The notes below the pieces were generated by a model that made no database searches, was not told where the DNA came from, and saw only the letters and a list, made by a program, of their open reading frames with translations. A stretch of 64,000 nt of DNA, from assembly GCA_018667355.1 (NCBI GenBank), contig JABIVC010000015.1, positions 27,397-91,396 of the forward strand. The letters are read 5' to 3'. The position numbers were made by a program, and so were the translations under genes. Origin of the DNA: Gammaproteobacteria bacterium. Its GTDB lineage: Bacteria > Pseudomonadota > Gammaproteobacteria > GCA-002705445 > GCA-002716945. Of this stretch, positions 55,069 to 64,000 are shown in pieces (the first letter of the stretch is position 1; each line of letters begins with the position of its first letter).

Positions 55069-56367
55069 ATGTTAAAAATTGGTATATGCGGGTATGGTAC
55101 GGTTGGACAAAGCCTAATTAGTCATCTTGAGATGCATAATGATAAAATCATGTCTAATATATCTGAAGAGTTTGTAGTTGCCCTAATAGCTGACAGATCG
55201 ATTGATAAGAAAGATCATAGAAAGGATATAGCTATCACTAAAGATGTCATGGATATACCATCTAGTTCTGAAATTGACATTGTTATTGAGTTGATGGGTG
55301 GCATTGACATCCCATATAAATTAATTACAGCTTCAATAAAGAATAAAAAACATGTTATTACTGCCAATAAAGCTCTCATAGCAGAGCATGGTGATGAATT
55401 ATTTCAACTAGCAGAAAAGCATAATGTATATTTTGGTTTTGAAGCATCTGTAGCTGGCGCGATACCTGTAATTCAGACTTTAACAAACAATATGTCAAAT
55501 GAAGATATTTTATCTATTACAGGAATTATTAATGGGACTTGTAATTATATTTTAGATCAAATGTCATCACATGATCTGGAATTTACTGATGCACTTAATG
55601 AAGCTAAAAAATTAGGCTATGCGGAGGCTGACCCAACATTTGATATCAATGGGATGGATGCAGCCCATAAAATATCAATCCTTGCCTCATTAATATATAA
55701 AGTCAAATCTCCTTTAAAGAGTACATATGTTGAAGGTATCGAGAATATTACATCTATGGACATTAGTTTTGCTAAAGAACTTGGATACTGCATCAAACAT
55801 GTTGGCATTACTAATAAACAAAATAACTCTATACAATGTAGAGTACATCCTGTCCTTGTCCATAAGGATAATATCTTATCGCAAGTTTTAGGAGTAATGA
55901 ATGCTGTATTAATCACTGGAGATAAATTTGGCACATCAATGTTATATGGTCATGGTGCTGGTGGTGATGCGACTGCATCTGCAGTAGTATCTAACTTAGT
56001 TGAAGCAATTAACTTTTCTAGCAATAAAGATTTAAGAAATAAAATTATTTTTAAAAATAGCGGATCATGTTCATTTGATATAACTAAAAATAATGATATT
56101 AGCAGTCCTTTTTATCTTAGAATTTATGCTCGAGATATATCTGGGGTAATGGCAGAGATAACAAATATATTAGCAAATCAAAATATTAGCATAGAAGCTG
56201 TAACTCAGCATGAGCCTGCAGACTTAGATTCATTAATTCCTATTGTTATGATTACAAATAATGTTGATGGGCTTTCTATAGATAAGTCTATTACTAAAAT
56301 AGAATCGCTAGCACATGTCGAAGGGAAGGTGCATGCGATTAGAGTATTGAAAACCGATGATAAATAG
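55069..56367 (+). CDS. hom: Homoserine dehydrogenase
   Basis: NAD(P)H-dependent aspartate semialdehyde to homoserine step. It is 432 aa, monofunctional (no aspartokinase part). N-terminal GICGYGTVGQSLI, catalytic-region GIINGTCNYILDQM and AEADPTFDINGMDAAHK, and a C-terminal ACT domain (YLRIYARDISGVMAEITNIL) for threonine feedback. It overlaps thrC by 11 bp. Confidence 0.96.
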   Translation: MLKIGICGYGTVGQSLISHLEMHNDKIMSNISEEFVVALIADRSIDKKDHRKDIAITKDVMDIPSSSEIDIVIELMGGIDIPYKLITASIKNKKHVITANKALIAEHGDELFQLAEKHNVYFGFEASVAGAIPVIQTLTNNMSNEDILSITGIINGTCNYILDQMSSHDLEFTDALNEAKKLGYAEADPTFDINGMDAAHKISILASLIYKVKSPLKSTYVEGIENITSMDISFAKELGYCIKHVGITNKQNNSIQCRVHPVLVHKDNILSQVLGVMNAVLITGDKFGTSMLYGHGAGGDATASAVVSNLVEAINFSSNKDLRNKIIFKNSGSCSFDITKNNDISSPFYLRIYARDISGVMAEITNILANQNISIEAVTQHEPADLDSLIPIVMITNNVDGLSIDKSITKIESLAHVEGKVHAIRVLKTDDK

Positions 56368-57751
56368 TTTGAAGTACATCAGCACAAGAGGAAGCGCCCC
56401 TGAGCTTTCATTTAAAGATGTGATTTTTGAAGGCCTAGCATCAGATGGAGGTTTATATGTTCCAAAACATTGGCCTTGCCTTAGCAATGAATTAATAGAT
56501 TCTTTTTCTTCTATGACTTATCAAGAAATTGCTTATGAAGTTATATCGCCTTATATTGACTCTACTTTATCAGACGAAGACTTGAAAGCAATTATAAAAA
56601 AGTCTTATTCTTGTTTTGATAATACTGAGATTACTCCTTTAACAAAATTAGATAATAAAAACTATTTGCTTGAGCTATATCATGGACCGACATATGCCTT
56701 TAAAGATGTTGCTATGCAATTTATTTCACAATTAATGAACTTCTATCTAAATGAAAATAAACAATCAATTAATATCTTAGGAGCAACATCTGGAGATACT
56801 GGTGCTGCAGCTATTGAAGGTTTTAAGAATGTTAAGTCGGCTAAAATATTTATATTGCATCCTTATAACAAAATATCAGAAGTACAACGTAAGTTTATGA
56901 CTACCATTAAATCTGAAAATGTCTTTAATATTGCTATTAAAGGAAGTTTTGATGATTGTCAAAATATTATTAAAAAAATATTTTCTGATAACGATTACAA
57001 GAAAGAAAAAAGTTTAACAGCTATTAATTCTATTAACTGGTCGAGAATTATGTGTCAAATGGTTTATTATTTTTATACTTTAAGTAGAATAAAATCTAAA
57101 GACAAAAAAGTTTTATTCTCAGTACCTACTGGTAATTTTGGTGATATTCTTGCTGGTTATATATCAAAAAAAATGGGACTCAAAATTGATATGCTCAATA
57201 TAGCAACAAATGATAATGATATTTTAACAAGAACACTCATGACCGGTAGACACCAGCTTCAAGGAGTTATAGAAACTACTTCGCCCAGCATAGATATTCA
57301 AATATCAAGTAATTTTGAAAGATTACTTTATGATATAACTCAAGATAGTAATTATGTGTCTAATCTTATGAATGAGTTGAAAAGAACTGGCAAGTATACT
57401 CTTAAAGAAAATGATCTGATAACAATGAGAAAATCATTTTGTTCATACTCTGTATCTGAAGAAGAATCAGCCAATATTATTAAAAATACATTTGAAAAAT
57501 ATAAGGTTATTATTGACCCACATACAGCGGTTGGATTATCGTCTGCACAGAAATGTGATAAAGAATATGACATAATGATAACTCTATCTACAGCTCATCC
57601 TGCTAAGTTTAAGGATACAGTCTCTAATCTTTTACATAATGAGGAATTTATAACAAAGAAAGTTTCTAATATTTTGAAGCTGGATGAAAATATGACTATA
57701 CTAGATAATGATATTGACGTAGTTAGAAACTTTATTACAGGAAATATTTGA
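56357..57751 (+). CDS. thrC: Threonine synthase ThrC
   Basis: PLP enzyme converting phosphohomoserine to threonine. It is 464 aa, the long bacterial form. YISTRGSAPELSFKDVIFEG at the start; PLP-binding Lys116 in GPTYAFKDVAMQF; GATSGDTGAAAIEGF. thrB is not nearby. The stop overlaps the start of a 56-aa membrane ORF (TGATG). Confidence 0.95.
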   Translation: MINSLKYISTRGSAPELSFKDVIFEGLASDGGLYVPKHWPCLSNELIDSFSSMTYQEIAYEVISPYIDSTLSDEDLKAIIKKSYSCFDNTEITPLTKLDNKNYLLELYHGPTYAFKDVAMQFISQLMNFYLNENKQSINILGATSGDTGAAAIEGFKNVKSAKIFILHPYNKISEVQRKFMTTIKSENVFNIAIKGSFDDCQNIIKKIFSDNDYKKEKSLTAINSINWSRIMCQMVYYFYTLSRIKSKDKKVLFSVPTGNFGDILAGYISKKMGLKIDMLNIATNDNDILTRTLMTGRHQLQGVIETTSPSIDIQISSNFERLLYDITQDSNYVSNLMNELKRTGKYTLKENDLITMRKSFCSYSVSEEESANIIKNTFEKYKVIIDPHTAVGLSSAQKCDKEYDIMITLSTAHPAKFKDTVSNLLHNEEFITKKVSNILKLDENMTILDNDIDVVRNFITGNI

Positions 57752-57921
57752 TGAGAACGATTTTATTAGTTACAGGATTAATCCTAATATTATATTTTTT
57801 AAATAAAAAAATACCTCAAGCTTATTTATTTATTAAGACATTAATGAGTTCGTTAATAGCTGTGCTGAGCATCTTGCTTATTGCGGTACTTATGCTGCAT
57901 TTCTCTGGAACTAGCGTCTAG
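57751..57921 (+). CDS. 56-aa two-helix membrane protein coupled to thrC
   Basis: ATG at 57751 shares bases with the thrC TGA (TGATG), the ORF ends TAG at 57919-57921, one base from convergent trxB. Translation begins MRTILLVTGLILILYFLN. Two hydrophobic stretches (about residues 3-17 and 33-51) flank KKIPQ, giving a predicted hairpin in the membrane. I do not recognise a family. The exact fit between neighbours and the stop-start overlap support a real gene. Confidence 0.62.
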   Translation: MRTILLVTGLILILYFLNKKIPQAYLFIKTLMSSLIAVLSILLIAVLMLHFSGTSV

Positions 57922-57922
57922 A

Positions 57923-58885
<963 letters not shown>

Positions 58886-58981
58886 TTAATACTGATTTGA
58901 TAACAACACTTAGAGAATATTTACATTATCTGCATGGAAAATGTAATAATATTGTATTAAAATGGGAGAAAATGAGGGTTA

Positions 58982-61228
58982 ATGGCTCAAGTCAAAAAAA
59001 ATAAAAAACTTACCGCAAGTAGGTTTTCACTTTTAAAAAAAGAAGTCTCTAATTTCTTTTATGTACTACTAACTTTATTATATCTCTTATCAATCTACTC
59101 TCATGATCCCAGTGACCCAAGTTTTTTAAATTCCGGTCTAGCTTCATCTGTTAATAACTATATTGGTGTTTTTGGAGCGTATGTTTCATATACTTCTTTT
59201 ATGTTATTTGGAAATATATCATTTGCCTTGCCGTTTCTAGCTATCTTTATAATTATCAAAAATTCTAGAGCTAACAGCGAATATAGGCCTTCTGATAGGT
59301 TCATGAATAGTGGATTATTGGTTATAATAATTTTATCTAGTTGCATAATCATGGCTTTTCTTGGCATAGATAAAAATAATATAAATCATTTTTTACTAGG
59401 TGGTGAAATAGGTAACTTGTTGTTCAATAAATTTAGTGCTTATATTGGTATTTCTGGAACAGTTGTTGTTTCTATATTACTTCTTTTTTATTCATCTTTA
59501 ACGTATTTACATATATCAATTAAATTGTTGGTATCTAAAACTTTATTAATTTCTAAGTATGTTTACTTAAAATCTAAGTTTATAATCAATTCAAACTATG
59601 AAAAAATTAAGTTATATAATGAAAAAAGAAAGGATAGCGTCCAAGCTGCTAAGTTAAGTCAAGAAATAAAAGAAAGCAAAGCCTCTATTGAGATTCCAAA
59701 AACACCAAAACATTCTAGTAAAAGAGCCTTTAAGGAAAAACAAACTGAGTTATTTTCTACTCCAAGTAAAGCTGAACTACCGCTGCTTGAGCTGTTAGTT
59801 CAACATGAATCTGAAGCTGCCTCTTATGATGATGAATCTCTTCAGTTAATGTCAAGATTACTTGAAACAAATCTAAATGATTTTGGAATAGCTGTTGATG
59901 TAATTTCTGTAAAACCTGGCCCTGTTGTTACATTATTCGAGATTAACCCTGCTAAAGGAGTTAAAGTCAATCAAATTACTAACTTGTCTAAAGACTTAGC
60001 TAGAACTATGTCGGTAACTAGTTTGAGGGTCGTTGATAATATACCAGGGACATCATCAATTGGAATAGAGGTGCCTAATGAAAATAGAGAGATAGTTTCT
60101 CTGAGAGAAATAATAATTTCTAAAAAGTATGAGGATGCTAAATCTCCTTTGACAATGGCACTGGGTAAAGATATTCAAGGAAAGCCTATTTGTGCTGATT
60201 TACAAAAATTACCTCATTTACTTGTCGCAGGTACTACGGGTTCTGGTAAATCTGTAACCTTGCATACCATGTTAGTCAGTTTATTATATAAGTCTGACCC
60301 AACAGACTTACAGTTACTATTGGTTGACCCAAAGATGCTGGAACTAAGTGTTTACGATGGTATTCCTCATCTATTAAATCCAGTAATTACAGACATGAAT
60401 GATGCCACAAATGGTTTGCGATGGTGTGTCCAGCAAATGGAAAAAAGATATAGAGTCATGAATGAATTGAAGGTTAGAGATATAAAAGCATACAATAAAT
60501 TAGTAGGGGAAAACGAACAGTCTGGAGACAAATTAGAGATAAATAGTCACCAAGGTGCTGATGTAATATACCACGAAAAATTACCCTATATTGTCGTTGT
60601 TATTGATGAATTTGCAGACATGATGCTTCAAGTTGGCAAGAAAGTTGAAGACCTTATAATAAGACTGGCTGCAAAAGCTAGAGCATCTGGGATACATTTA
60701 ATCTTGGCTACCCAAAGACCTTCAGTAAATGTCATCACTGGTTTGATTAAGGCAAATATCCCCGCAAGGATTGCTTTACAGGTTACGACTAACATAGATT
60801 CTAGGACTATCATAGACAGTATGGGTGCTGAAAATCTTCTTGGGAATGGTGATATGTTGTTTATGAGTCCTGGCTCAAGAGTACCCAAAAGAATTCATGG
60901 AGCTTATGTTAGTGATGATGAGGTCAAGCAAATTGTTCAGTTTTTAAAGAAAAATAGCGAATCAACATATATCGAATCACTACTGACCTCAGTCGATGAA
61001 GATTCTTCATCAGATGTTATAGATAATGAATCTAGCGATGATCCTTTATATAAAGATGCGGTACAGATTGTCATGGAAACCAAGAAAACTTCAATTTCTT
61101 TCATCCAAAGAAAACTTAGAATAGGTTATAATCGAGCCGCTAATATAATTGAAGCAATGGAAACAAATGGTATACTCTCAGAACAACAATCTAACGGTAA
61201 TCGTGAAATATTAAATCACGATGGTTAA
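58982..61228 (+). CDS. ftsK: DNA translocase FtsK
   Basis: 748 aa divisome protein that pumps DNA at the septum to resolve chromosome dimers. Four N-terminal membrane segments (about residues 20-190), a short linker instead of the very long one of E. coli FtsK, the motor with Walker A AGTTGSGKSVTLH (near 415) and Walker B VVVIDEFADMML, RPSVNVITGLIKANIPARIA, and a C-terminal winged-helix gamma domain (IQRKLRIGYNRAANIIE) for KOPS binding. GAGGG precedes the ATG. Confidence 0.95.
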   Translation: MAQVKKNKKLTASRFSLLKKEVSNFFYVLLTLLYLLSIYSHDPSDPSFLNSGLASSVNNYIGVFGAYVSYTSFMLFGNISFALPFLAIFIIIKNSRANSEYRPSDRFMNSGLLVIIILSSCIIMAFLGIDKNNINHFLLGGEIGNLLFNKFSAYIGISGTVVVSILLLFYSSLTYLHISIKLLVSKTLLISKYVYLKSKFIINSNYEKIKLYNEKRKDSVQAAKLSQEIKESKASIEIPKTPKHSSKRAFKEKQTELFSTPSKAELPLLELLVQHESEAASYDDESLQLMSRLLETNLNDFGIAVDVISVKPGPVVTLFEINPAKGVKVNQITNLSKDLARTMSVTSLRVVDNIPGTSSIGIEVPNENREIVSLREIIISKKYEDAKSPLTMALGKDIQGKPICADLQKLPHLLVAGTTGSGKSVTLHTMLVSLLYKSDPTDLQLLLVDPKMLELSVYDGIPHLLNPVITDMNDATNGLRWCVQQMEKRYRVMNELKVRDIKAYNKLVGENEQSGDKLEINSHQGADVIYHEKLPYIVVVIDEFADMMLQVGKKVEDLIIRLAAKARASGIHLILATQRPSVNVITGLIKANIPARIALQVTTNIDSRTIIDSMGAENLLGNGDMLFMSPGSRVPKRIHGAYVSDDEVKQIVQFLKKNSESTYIESLLTSVDEDSSSDVIDNESSDDPLYKDAVQIVMETKKTSISFIQRKLRIGYNRAANIIEAMETNGILSEQQSNGNREILNHDG

Positions 61229-61246
61229 TAACTATATATTTTACAA

Positions 61247-62503
61247 ATGATTGATATAAATTTAATAATTAATAGCCCAGATATTATCTCAGCAAAATTA
61301 GCTAATAGAGGTTACTCCCTCGATATAACTAAAATTACAAAACTTCATGACGAGAGAAAATCTCTTATTAAAATAAAAGAGTCTATTGCTGCTAGTAAAA
61401 ATAAACTTAATGATAAATTTAAAGATGCTAAAAGTGAAGATGATAAAAACTCAATAAAGACTGAGTCTCAAAAATTAGAAAAATCTATATTAGAAAATAA
61501 AAAACTTCTTGAGGAGAAAGAACAGGTACTTAATGATATTTTATTGGAGATACCAAATATACCATCTGATGATTCACCCGTTGGAAAAGATGAATCATTT
61601 AATAAAATTATAAAGACTCATGGTTCTTCAAAAAAATCAGCTATTGAACATTCCTCTTTATTATCTAAGAATGGTCTACTAGACTTTGAGCTTGGAGCAT
61701 CCCTTACTAAGACACGTTTTGTCGTAATGAAAGGAAAAATTGCAAAACTACATAGAGCATTAATAACTTTTATGTTAAATACTCATACTGAAAAGAATGA
61801 TTATGTAGAATTCAATGTACCTTATATTGTTAACAAAGAATCTCTTATGGGTACTGGTCAGCTCCCTAAGTTTGAAGAAGACTTATTTAAGATTCATGAT
61901 ACAGAATTATACTTGATTCCTACTGCAGAAGTACCATTAACTAATATATATAGAAATAAAATAATTAATGAATCTGATTTGCCTCTAAAGCTTGTAGCTC
62001 ATACGCCATGTTTTAGATCAGAGGCTGGTTCTTATGGTAAAGATACCAAAGGTATTATTAGACAACATCAGTTCGAAAAAATTGAGCTGGTACAAATTGT
62101 AAAGCCAGAAATGGCTGATCAAACACTTGAACTAATTACTAGTCATGCTGAAGGTATTATGGAGATGTTAGAAATACCTTATCAAAGAGTACATTTGTCT
62201 ACTGGTGATCTAGGTTTTTCCTCGTCTAAGACTAATGACATAGAAGCCTGGTTCCCTAGTCAGAATACTTATCGAGAAATATCATCATGTAGCTCATTTA
62301 CTGATTTTCAGTCAAGAAGGCTTAATATTAAATTTAAAGAAATGGATTCGAAGAAAAAAAGCTATGTATATACATTAAATGGCTCTGGCTTAGCTGTTGG
62401 AAGAACGTTGGCTGCCTTGATTGAGAATCACACTGATGGAGATATTATCAATATACCATCAGTTCTTCAAAATCTTACGGGTTTTAAAACTATAAAGTTA
62501 TGA
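61247..62503 (+). CDS. serS: Seryl-tRNA synthetase SerS
   Basis: Class II synthetase charging tRNA-Ser. It is 418 aa. The N-terminal coiled-coil arm (about residues 30-105, Lys/Glu-rich) contacts the long variable arm of tRNA-Ser; motif 2 FRSEAGSYGKDTKGIIRQHQF; motif 3 GSGLAVGRTLAALIENH. It starts 18 bp after ftsK; lolA and rarA, which lie between these genes in many relatives, are missing. Two tRNA-Ser genes lie just downstream. Confidence 0.96.
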   Translation: MIDINLIINSPDIISAKLANRGYSLDITKITKLHDERKSLIKIKESIAASKNKLNDKFKDAKSEDDKNSIKTESQKLEKSILENKKLLEEKEQVLNDILLEIPNIPSDDSPVGKDESFNKIIKTHGSSKKSAIEHSSLLSKNGLLDFELGASLTKTRFVVMKGKIAKLHRALITFMLNTHTEKNDYVEFNVPYIVNKESLMGTGQLPKFEEDLFKIHDTELYLIPTAEVPLTNIYRNKIINESDLPLKLVAHTPCFRSEAGSYGKDTKGIIRQHQFEKIELVQIVKPEMADQTLELITSHAEGIMEMLEIPYQRVHLSTGDLGFSSSKTNDIEAWFPSQNTYREISSCSSFTDFQSRRLNIKFKEMDSKKKSYVYTLNGSGLAVGRTLAALIENHTDGDIINIPSVLQNLTGFKTIKL

Positions 62504-62521
62504 ACTCAGAGCATTTTATTC

Positions 62522-62527
62522 TATAAT
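62522..62527 (+). promoter_or_regulatory. -10 box of tRNA-Ser(TGA)
   Basis: TATAAT 14 bp before the tRNA, with predicted start near 62534. The -35 would fall in the end of serS and is poor. Confidence 0.45.
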
Positions 62528-62541
62528 AGTTCATCGAAAAT

Positions 62542-62628
62542 GGAAGCGTGCCTGAGTGGTTGAAGGGGCCGGTCTTGAAAACCGTTAGGGTGTCAAAGCT
62601 CTCGTGGGTTCGAATCCCACCGCTTCCT
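62542..62628 (+). tRNA. tRNA-Ser (anticodon TGA)
   Basis: Class II tRNA of 87 nt: acceptor GGAAGCG/CGCTTCC, anticodon loop CTTGAAA (anticodon TGA), long variable arm with an AGGG/CTCT stem, T arm GTGGG-TTCGAAT-CCCAC. The discriminator base is T (62628), whereas bacterial tRNA-Ser is nearly always G73. The outer anticodon-stem pair is C-T, a mismatch. CCA is not encoded. The next gene starts 9 bp later. Confidence 0.93.
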
Positions 62629-62636
62629 TATATATT

Positions 62637-63845
62637 GTGAAAAATAAAAAATATTATAGTTGGGTATTATATGATTGGGCTAATTCAGCTTATGCCACTA
62701 TAGTACTGGCTGGTTTTTTTCCAATTATCTATGCCGAATATTTTGCTGCGTCTGTAGATCAATCGGAAAGAACACTTTATCTCGGTATATCCAATTCTGC
62801 TGCAAGTCTATTACTAATTATTTCAGCTCCTTTTTTTGGACTTTTAGCAGATAGATTTAACAAAAAAAAATTATTCTTATCTATTTTTGCATTAGTAAGT
62901 ATAGCTTCAACATTTTTGCTTTCGTTCATATCCATAAATAGCTTCATATTAGCCTCAATATTATTTTCAATATCATTGTTAGGTTTTATGATGGCAAATG
63001 TATTTTATGACTCTATGCTACTGGATTTTGAAAATGATAAGTTTAGCAAGATATCTTCTTATGGTTATGCTTTTGGTTACCTTGGGGGCGGTCTGGCTTT
63101 TGTAATTGCACTTCTATTCCTTTACTATGCAGGACAATCAGAAATAGAGCTAATTGCATCTAAGAAGATTGTATTTATATTCACATCTTTATGGTGGCTT
63201 TTATTTATGATACCTTTGATTATTTTTTGGAAAGATGATGTCAGAACTAATAAATTTAAAATATCTATATCTCAATCATTTAAAGAGCTATTTTCTAATA
63301 AAAAGATATTTTATTTTTTACTTGCTTATTGGGTTTATATAGATGGTGTCGATACTGTAATTAGAATGGCTGTGAATTATGGACTAACAATTGGCTTTTC
63401 AAGTACTGATTTATTGGTAGCTTTATTAGTTACTCAATTCGTAAGCTTCCCTGGAACATTAATCATACTTAAGATATCAGACCTGTTTAGTATAGAGAGA
63501 GCCATCATGTTTTGCCTTTTAATTTATCTTGGCATTACGTATTTTGCTTATAGTCTATATTCAGTTCAGCAATTTTACATGATTGCTGCTTTAATTGGAT
63601 TTGTTCAGGGTGGTATACAGGCATTGAGCAGATCATACTTTGCGGCACTTATTCCAGATAATAGGTCGTCAGAATACTTTGGTATATATAATATGTTAGG
63701 AAAATTTGCAGCTTTACTAGGCCCACTAATTGTTGGATTAGTCACTTTTTATACATCTGATAGTAGAGTCGGTATAGGCAGTATATCTATCTTCTTCATA
63801 ATTGGTTTTTTCCTATTTAATTACTCATTTTCTAGAGCTAAATAA
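62637..63845 (+). CDS. Atg22/UMF1-type MFS transporter
   Basis: 402 aa from GTG 62637, the first plausible start after the tRNA; the frame is open back into the tRNA, but that part is not coding. About twelve membrane segments. SWVLYDWANSAYATIVLAGFFP is the hallmark of the UMF1/Atg22 branch, where yeast Atg22 exports amino acids. GFVQGGIQALSRSYFAALIP is the second conserved region. The substrate in bacteria is unknown. Confidence 0.88.
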   Translation: MKNKKYYSWVLYDWANSAYATIVLAGFFPIIYAEYFAASVDQSERTLYLGISNSAASLLLIISAPFFGLLADRFNKKKLFLSIFALVSIASTFLLSFISINSFILASILFSISLLGFMMANVFYDSMLLDFENDKFSKISSYGYAFGYLGGGLAFVIALLFLYYAGQSEIELIASKKIVFIFTSLWWLLFMIPLIIFWKDDVRTNKFKISISQSFKELFSNKKIFYFLLAYWVYIDGVDTVIRMAVNYGLTIGFSSTDLLVALLVTQFVSFPGTLIILKISDLFSIERAIMFCLLIYLGITYFAYSLYSVQQFYMIAALIGFVQGGIQALSRSYFAALIPDNRSSEYFGIYNMLGKFAALLGPLIVGLVTFYTSDSRVGIGSISIFFIIGFFLFNYSFSRAK

Positions 63846-63851
63846 AAGTAA

Positions 63852-63870
63852 TATTGAAATTAGTTCAATA
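63852..63870 (+). terminator. Weak hairpin after the MFS gene
   Basis: TATTGAA-ATTAG-TTCAATA, a perfect 7-bp stem with a 5-nt loop, 6 bp after the MFS stop and before tRNA-Ser(GGA). The stem is AT-rich and only a short T stretch follows, so a weak terminator or chance is possible. Confidence 0.25.
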
Positions 63871-63911
63871 ATTTACTAGAACATAATATGATATCTGAAT
63901 AATGATATTAT

Positions 63912-63998
63912 GGAGAGATGTCAGAGTGGTCTATCGTGCTACCTTGGAAAGGTAGTGTTGAGTCAAATCAACCGGGAGTTCGAATCTCCCTCTCTCCA
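63912..63998 (+). tRNA. tRNA-Ser (anticodon GGA)
   Basis: Class II tRNA of 87 nt: acceptor GGAGAGA/TCTCTCC, anticodon stem CTACC/GGTAG with loop TTGGAAA (anticodon GGA), variable arm GTTGA-GTCAAA-TCAAC, T arm GGGAG-TTCGAAT-CTCCC. The discriminator is A (63998) instead of the usual G. CCA is not encoded. A clear promoter is not seen in the 66-bp gap upstream. Confidence 0.93.
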
Positions 63999-64000
63999 TG

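Noticed and set aside
62604..62636. ATG start for the MFS protein inside tRNA-Ser(TGA)
   Set aside because: The codons are the T arm and acceptor of the tRNA; the conserved protein begins just after the GTG at 62637.

Overview
The window is a dense, AT-rich bacterial chromosome segment (about 30% G+C by eye). Genes abut or overlap by a few bases almost everywhere. The longest stretch without a gene is the 146 bp before leuA (45362-45507), so no gap exceeds 300 bp. I see no insertion sequence, prophage, CRISPR array, rRNA or integrase. Gene orders are gammaproteobacterial: dcw cluster - lpxC - dciA - secA - argJ - mutT, coaE-zapD, bamD/rluD-pgeF, fmdB-aspS-yebC-ruvC, smr/surE-pcm-yqaA, trxB/ftsK-serS. 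With soxXYZA, a YeeE/TsuA-type thiosulfate importer, a TusA-like sulfur carrier and small c-type cytochromes, this fits a sulfur-oxidising gammaproteobacterium with a compact genome. The group holding SUP05/Thioglobus and the clam and mussel thiotrophic symbionts is my best guess. That is an inference from content, not a phylogeny.

Layout. 1-13761: division and cell-wall cluster ftsI(partial)-murE-murF-mraY-murD-ftsW-murG-murB-ddl-ftsQ-ftsA-lpxC. It lacks murC (expected between murG and murB) and ftsZ (expected between ftsA and lpxC). 13764-23822: dciA, secA, argJ, Nudix/ThiE-like fusion, zapD, coaE, a 25-codon membrane ORF, a small PP0621-like protein, nadE, bamD, rluD, pgeF. 23849-28439: RND efflux pair and two c-type cytochromes. 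28535-34077: fmdB, aspS, nadA, yebC, ruvC, queE, queC. 34150-41216: sulfur neighbourhood with the thiosulfate importer, tRNA-Lys, an exported hydrolase, a lipoprotein, soxAZYX (minus strand), a BepA-like M48 protease, tusA and a DUF218 protein. 41302-47049: ilvB-ilvH-ilvC-pssA-leuA. 47049-52627: UDG, rimI, bolA, trpS, scpA-scpB, moaB, rluB, smr. 52695-57921: surE, pcm, yqaA, a Mth938-like protein, hom-thrC and a 56-aa membrane ORF. 57923-63998: trxB, ftsK, serS, tRNA-Ser(TGA), an Atg22/UMF1-type MFS protein and tRNA-Ser(GGA).

How the genes work together. The cell keeps a meso-DAP peptidoglycan pathway, lipid A synthesis and most of the divisome (FtsI, FtsW, FtsQ, FtsA, FtsK, ZapD). It also keeps synthesis of branched-chain amino acids, threonine, arginine, NAD and queuosine. 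This is a reduced but biosynthetically competent genome, and energy probably comes partly from thiosulfate via periplasmic SoxXA/YZ. SoxB and SoxCD are not in the window.

The points most worth checking are: absence of ftsZ and murC from the dcw cluster; atypical acceptor ends in all three tRNA genes; an 18-bp palindrome over the -10 of a strong tusA promoter; three genes whose -10 boxes predict leaderless mRNAs; two small membrane ORFs; and the unknown lipoprotein in the sox operon. Several conserved gene blocks have lost members (lolA-rarA, nlpD-rpoS, ruvAB, psd). I found no clearly novel multi-gene system.
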